This document shows positions 61,711-64,000 of a stretch of 64,000 bases of DNA, piece by piece. Numbering within the stretch: the stretch's first letter is position 1; each line of letters begins with the position of its first letter. The DNA is from Gammaproteobacteria bacterium (GTDB lineage: Bacteria > Pseudomonadota > Gammaproteobacteria > Xanthomonadales > SZUA-36), in NCBI GenBank assembly GCA_030426265.1, contig JAUHYP010000004.1, positions 89,427-153,426 of the forward strand, in the 5' to 3' direction. Made by a program: the position numbers and the translations under genes. The notes beneath the pieces are model-generated. The model did not search any database. It was not told the DNA's origin and was given only the letters and a program-made list of their open reading frames with translations.

Positions 61711-61869
61711 GGTTTCGACTCCGAGGTCTGGGTTTGGGAGCGCGTATCTTCCGGACCTTCCATGGGAATGAGCGTGGTGGCATCGTGGTGAGGAGCGTGG
61801 AATTTTCACGGCCGGCCTGAATCGGCGGCGTCCTTGCGCTACATTCGGTGTCAGAGGGAGTCCAACACC

Positions 61870-62844
61870 ATGCCGACCATCCACGACGCGCCACCCGCCC
61901 GGGTCCAACAGGACCTCGACAACCTTTCCATTGCGCTCGACGCGGCCGTTCCGGCCAAGGCGGACGACAACCTGCTGATCGCCACCTGGAACATCCGTGC
62001 GTTCGCGTCGCTGACACGAAAGTGGACCGCGGGCGACGGTGACAGTCCGAAGCGGGATCTGCGCGGCCTTCGCGCCATCATCGAAATCCTCTCGCGCTTC
62101 GACGTGGTGGCCATCCAGGAGCTGAAGGGCGACCTTCGGGCCCTTCGCGACACCCTGTCATTCCTGGGCGAGGACTGGGGATTCCTCATGACCGACGTGA
62201 CGCTGGGTGACGAAGGCAACAACGAACGGCTGGCGTTCCTGTTCCACCGTGAACGGGTGAAACCTTCCGGCCTGGCAGCCGAACTGGTGGTGCCGCCGGA
62301 CCGCCTCGGTCGGCTGGAGGAAAATGCCCTGCGCGAGCAGTTCTGCCGTACGCCCTACGCGGTGAGCTTCCTGCGTGGCAAGAGCACCTTCATCCTGGTG
62401 ACGCTGCACATCCTGTTCGGTGACGTCGAGGATGACCGCCTGCCGGAGTTGTTCGAAATCGCGGACATCTTCCGGGACTGGGCGCGGCGCGCCAATCGCT
62501 GGCACCACAACCTGCTCTGCCTGGGCGATTTCAACATCGATCGCGCCGGGAGCCCCCTGTTCGACGCTTTCACCGGTACGGGCCTGACCATTCCGGACGT
62601 CCTGCTGAATCGTCCCCGCAGCATCTTCGACACCGACCCCGCCGAGGACAGCGACAAGTTCTATGACCAGATCGCCTGGTTCACCACCGGCAGCGGGCGT
62701 CTGCTGGACCTTCAACTGCGCGCCGGCGGACATTTCGACTTCCTGCCCCATGTCTACACCGAGCTGGGCCTGAGCAAGGCTTCCACTTCGCACCGCGTCT
62801 CCGATCACTACCCCCTGTGGGTGGAGTTCGGCTTGCCCGCCTGA
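61870..62844 (+). CDS. Endonuclease/exonuclease/phosphatase-fold protein
   Basis: A 324-aa protein with the EEP-fold motifs in order: ATWNIRAF (metal Asn), VAIQELKG (metal Glu), LLCLGDFNID (Asp/Asn) and RVSDHYPLW (catalytic Asp-His). Members are nucleases, phosphatases or sphingomyelinases; no signal peptide is seen, so a cytoplasmic nuclease or phosphodiesterase is most likely. ATG 61870 has GAGGGAG nine bases upstream. The methyltransferase gene follows after ten bases. Confidence 0.85.
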   Translation: MPTIHDAPPARVQQDLDNLSIALDAAVPAKADDNLLIATWNIRAFASLTRKWTAGDGDSPKRDLRGLRAIIEILSRFDVVAIQELKGDLRALRDTLSFLGEDWGFLMTDVTLGDEGNNERLAFLFHRERVKPSGLAAELVVPPDRLGRLEENALREQFCRTPYAVSFLRGKSTFILVTLHILFGDVEDDRLPELFEIADIFRDWARRANRWHHNLLCLGDFNIDRAGSPLFDAFTGTGLTIPDVLLNRPRSIFDTDPAEDSDKFYDQIAWFTTGSGRLLDLQLRAGGHFDFLPHVYTELGLSKASTSHRVSDHYPLWVEFGLPA

Positions 62845-62854
62845 GCCGGGTCGC

Positions 62855-63748
62855 GTGAGCGGGATCACCCGGACGCAGGCCGGACACGGGCCGGCCGATT
62901 CCCGCGACTGGGATCGGGTCCCGGACAGGATCGAGCCGAAAGGCCACTACCTGGATCCCTTCCTCGCGCGGGTCAAGCGCCAGGTCAATCTGCGCCTGGC
63001 GCGCGACTGGGGCGGGCTGGATCCGGCGGGCAGGGTGCTCAAGACCGATGCCTTCGAGGAAGCCATGGGCGAGGACGCGTTCCTCGAGGACCTCGAAGGC
63101 GAGGCGGGCGACGTGATCGCCATCGACATCTCGCCGGCGCTGGCCGCACGCGCGACCCGTCGCTATCGCGACCGGCGAATGCGGTTCATCGCGGCCGACG
63201 TTCGCAAGCTGCCGTTCGGCGATGGGGCATTCTCGACCATTCTTTCTCCCTCGACCCTGGACCACTTTCCGGACGCGGACGATCTCGGCGTCAGCCTGCG
63301 AGAGCTGTTTCGCGTGTTGCAGCCCGGGGGGCGGCTGGTGCTCACCCTGGACAACCGGCAGAACGTGTTCGATCCCCTGCTGAGACTCGCGCACCGGTGG
63401 GGCCTGGTGCCGTTTTTCCTGGGCAAGGCCTACACCCGGGACGAGGTCTGTCGTGAACTCGAAGCGGCCGGCTTCGAGGTGCGCGCAACCGCGGCGGTCC
63501 TGCACAACCCGCGACTGGTCGCGGTGGGCGGCATGCGCGTGGTCCGGTGGCTGGGCTGGAAGCCGCTGGAACGCTTCGCCGAACGAACCTACCTGGCGGC
63601 GCAACGCCTGGAGCACAGTCGCTGGCGCTACCGGACCGCCTGTTTCGTGGCCGCGCAGGCGGTCCGGCCCGCCGAAGACAGGGCGCCCGACCCGGCGGTC
63701 GCGGTCGCTGATCGCGATGGAACTGAGTGCCCGGGGGCGCCCTCATAG
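62855..63748 (+). CDS. SAM-dependent methyltransferase, class I
   Basis: A 297-aa protein with the later motifs of class I methyltransferases: DVIAIDISPALAARA (motif I strand end), RFIAADVRKLPFGDGAFSTILS (motifs II and III), LDHFPD, FRVLQPGGRLVLTLDN (post-III). The usual glycine-rich GxGxG loop is replaced by an acidic stretch (LEDLEGEAGD). The C-terminal third has an amphipathic helical part. Start is GTG 62855. Substrate unknown; lipid or quinone-like small molecules are possible. Confidence 0.75.
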   Translation: MSGITRTQAGHGPADSRDWDRVPDRIEPKGHYLDPFLARVKRQVNLRLARDWGGLDPAGRVLKTDAFEEAMGEDAFLEDLEGEAGDVIAIDISPALAARATRRYRDRRMRFIAADVRKLPFGDGAFSTILSPSTLDHFPDADDLGVSLRELFRVLQPGGRLVLTLDNRQNVFDPLLRLAHRWGLVPFFLGKAYTRDEVCRELEAAGFEVRATAAVLHNPRLVAVGGMRVVRWLGWKPLERFAERTYLAAQRLEHSRWRYRTACFVAAQAVRPAEDRAPDPAVAVADRDGTECPGAPS

Positions 63749-63777
63749 CCCCACCGGGCGTCTGTTAACATCGCCGC

Positions 63778-63969
63778 ATGAATCACGCCGGTCGCGGGAT
63801 CAGCGTCGCGATCCTGCACCCCGATTATGTCCGGACGGACATGACCGGCAACTAGGGCCTGATCGACGTCAAGGAGGCGGCGCAGGGCCTGCTGGCGCGG
63901 ATCGATCAGCTCACACCGGCCAACTCGGGTTCGTTCTGGCACAGCAACGGAGACATCCTGCCCTGGTGA
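63778..63969 (+). pseudogene. Remnant of a short-chain dehydrogenase (C-terminal part) with in-frame stop
   Basis: The frame beginning at ATG 63778 reads ISVAILHPDYVRTDMTGN, then a TAG at 63853-63855, then GLIDVKEAAQGLLARIDQ and SGSFWHSNGDILPW before TGA 63967-63969. This is the end of an SDR-family oxidoreductase (HPGWVRTDMGG-type motif and closing ...G..LPW). The Rossmann half, with NAD site and YxxxK, is missing because the region upstream belongs to the methyltransferase. The gene is therefore both truncated and interrupted. Confidence 0.75.
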
Positions 63970-64000
63970 GGTGAGCGGTTCCGCGCTCGGGTCGAGTCGC

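Noticed and set aside
1..64000. CRISPR arrays, insertion sequences, phage genes, rRNA or tRNA genes.
   Set aside because: I saw no regularly spaced repeats, transposase or integrase motifs, or RNA gene signatures anywhere in the window; this is a reading by eye, not a covariance-model search.

Overview
This is one continuous stretch of a GC-rich Gram-negative chromosome, densely packed with genes on both strands. TonB-dependent receptors, lipoproteins, signal peptides, an Na+-translocating NADH:quinone reductase (Na+-NQR), a BCCT osmolyte transporter and an IPTL-CTERM-like protein point to a marine or halotolerant gammaproteobacterium. The GlcNAc locus and the secreted hydrolases resemble the Wenzhouxiangella/Xanthomonadales-Chromatiales border; that placement is inference from protein style, not a measurement. 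I see no tRNA, rRNA, CRISPR array, insertion sequence or phage. No gene-free gap exceeds 300 bases; the largest is 37650-37942.

Left part (1-23 kb): the end of an outer-membrane-type protein, a BetT-like transporter, an acyl-CoA synthetase divergent from a TetR regulator, a TonB receptor cut off at about 330 residues, a LasA-like M23 peptidase behind a tiny membrane-protein gene, and a CBS-domain protein. The nqrABCDEF operon (minus strand) follows, with the maturation gene nqrM placed upstream of nqrA. Next come a small three-gene unit (87-aa membrane protein, 64-aa Cys-rich protein, lipoprotein), a secreted beta-propeller, a YdeI-like protein, a MetA-family acyltransferase, a serine hydrolase lipoprotein, a membrane protein and a secreted LpqC-like esterase. 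The esterase and the LasA-like peptidase end in what looks like the same accessory domain.

Middle (23-46 kb): a 2791-aa surface protein built from DUF11-type repeats with an IPTL-CTERM-like tail, a translationally coupled MFS transporter and sulfotransferase, a metzincin-like multidomain secreted protein with a small secreted partner and a clear terminator, an aldo/keto reductase, a membrane-anchored helical protein, a HExxH peptidase, RlmI, a peptidoglycan-binding/CHAP-like protein and an S9 peptidase lipoprotein.

Right part (46-61.3 kb): an amino-sugar utilisation island. A GntR/HutC regulator, NagB-II, NagA and a sialidase-like propeller are read leftward. Across an AT-rich operator region a large TonB receptor, a GH20 hexosaminidase, a complete EIIA-HPr-EI phosphotransferase chain and NagE (EIIC-EIIB plus a second EIIB without its cysteine) are read rightward. 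Together these would take oligosaccharides across the outer membrane, release GlcNAc, phosphorylate it during inner-membrane transport, deacetylate it and deaminate it to fructose 6-phosphate. A glucokinase and an amidotransferase flank the island. The window ends with a small lipoprotein, an endonuclease/exonuclease/phosphatase-fold protein, a methyltransferase and a broken short-chain dehydrogenase remnant.
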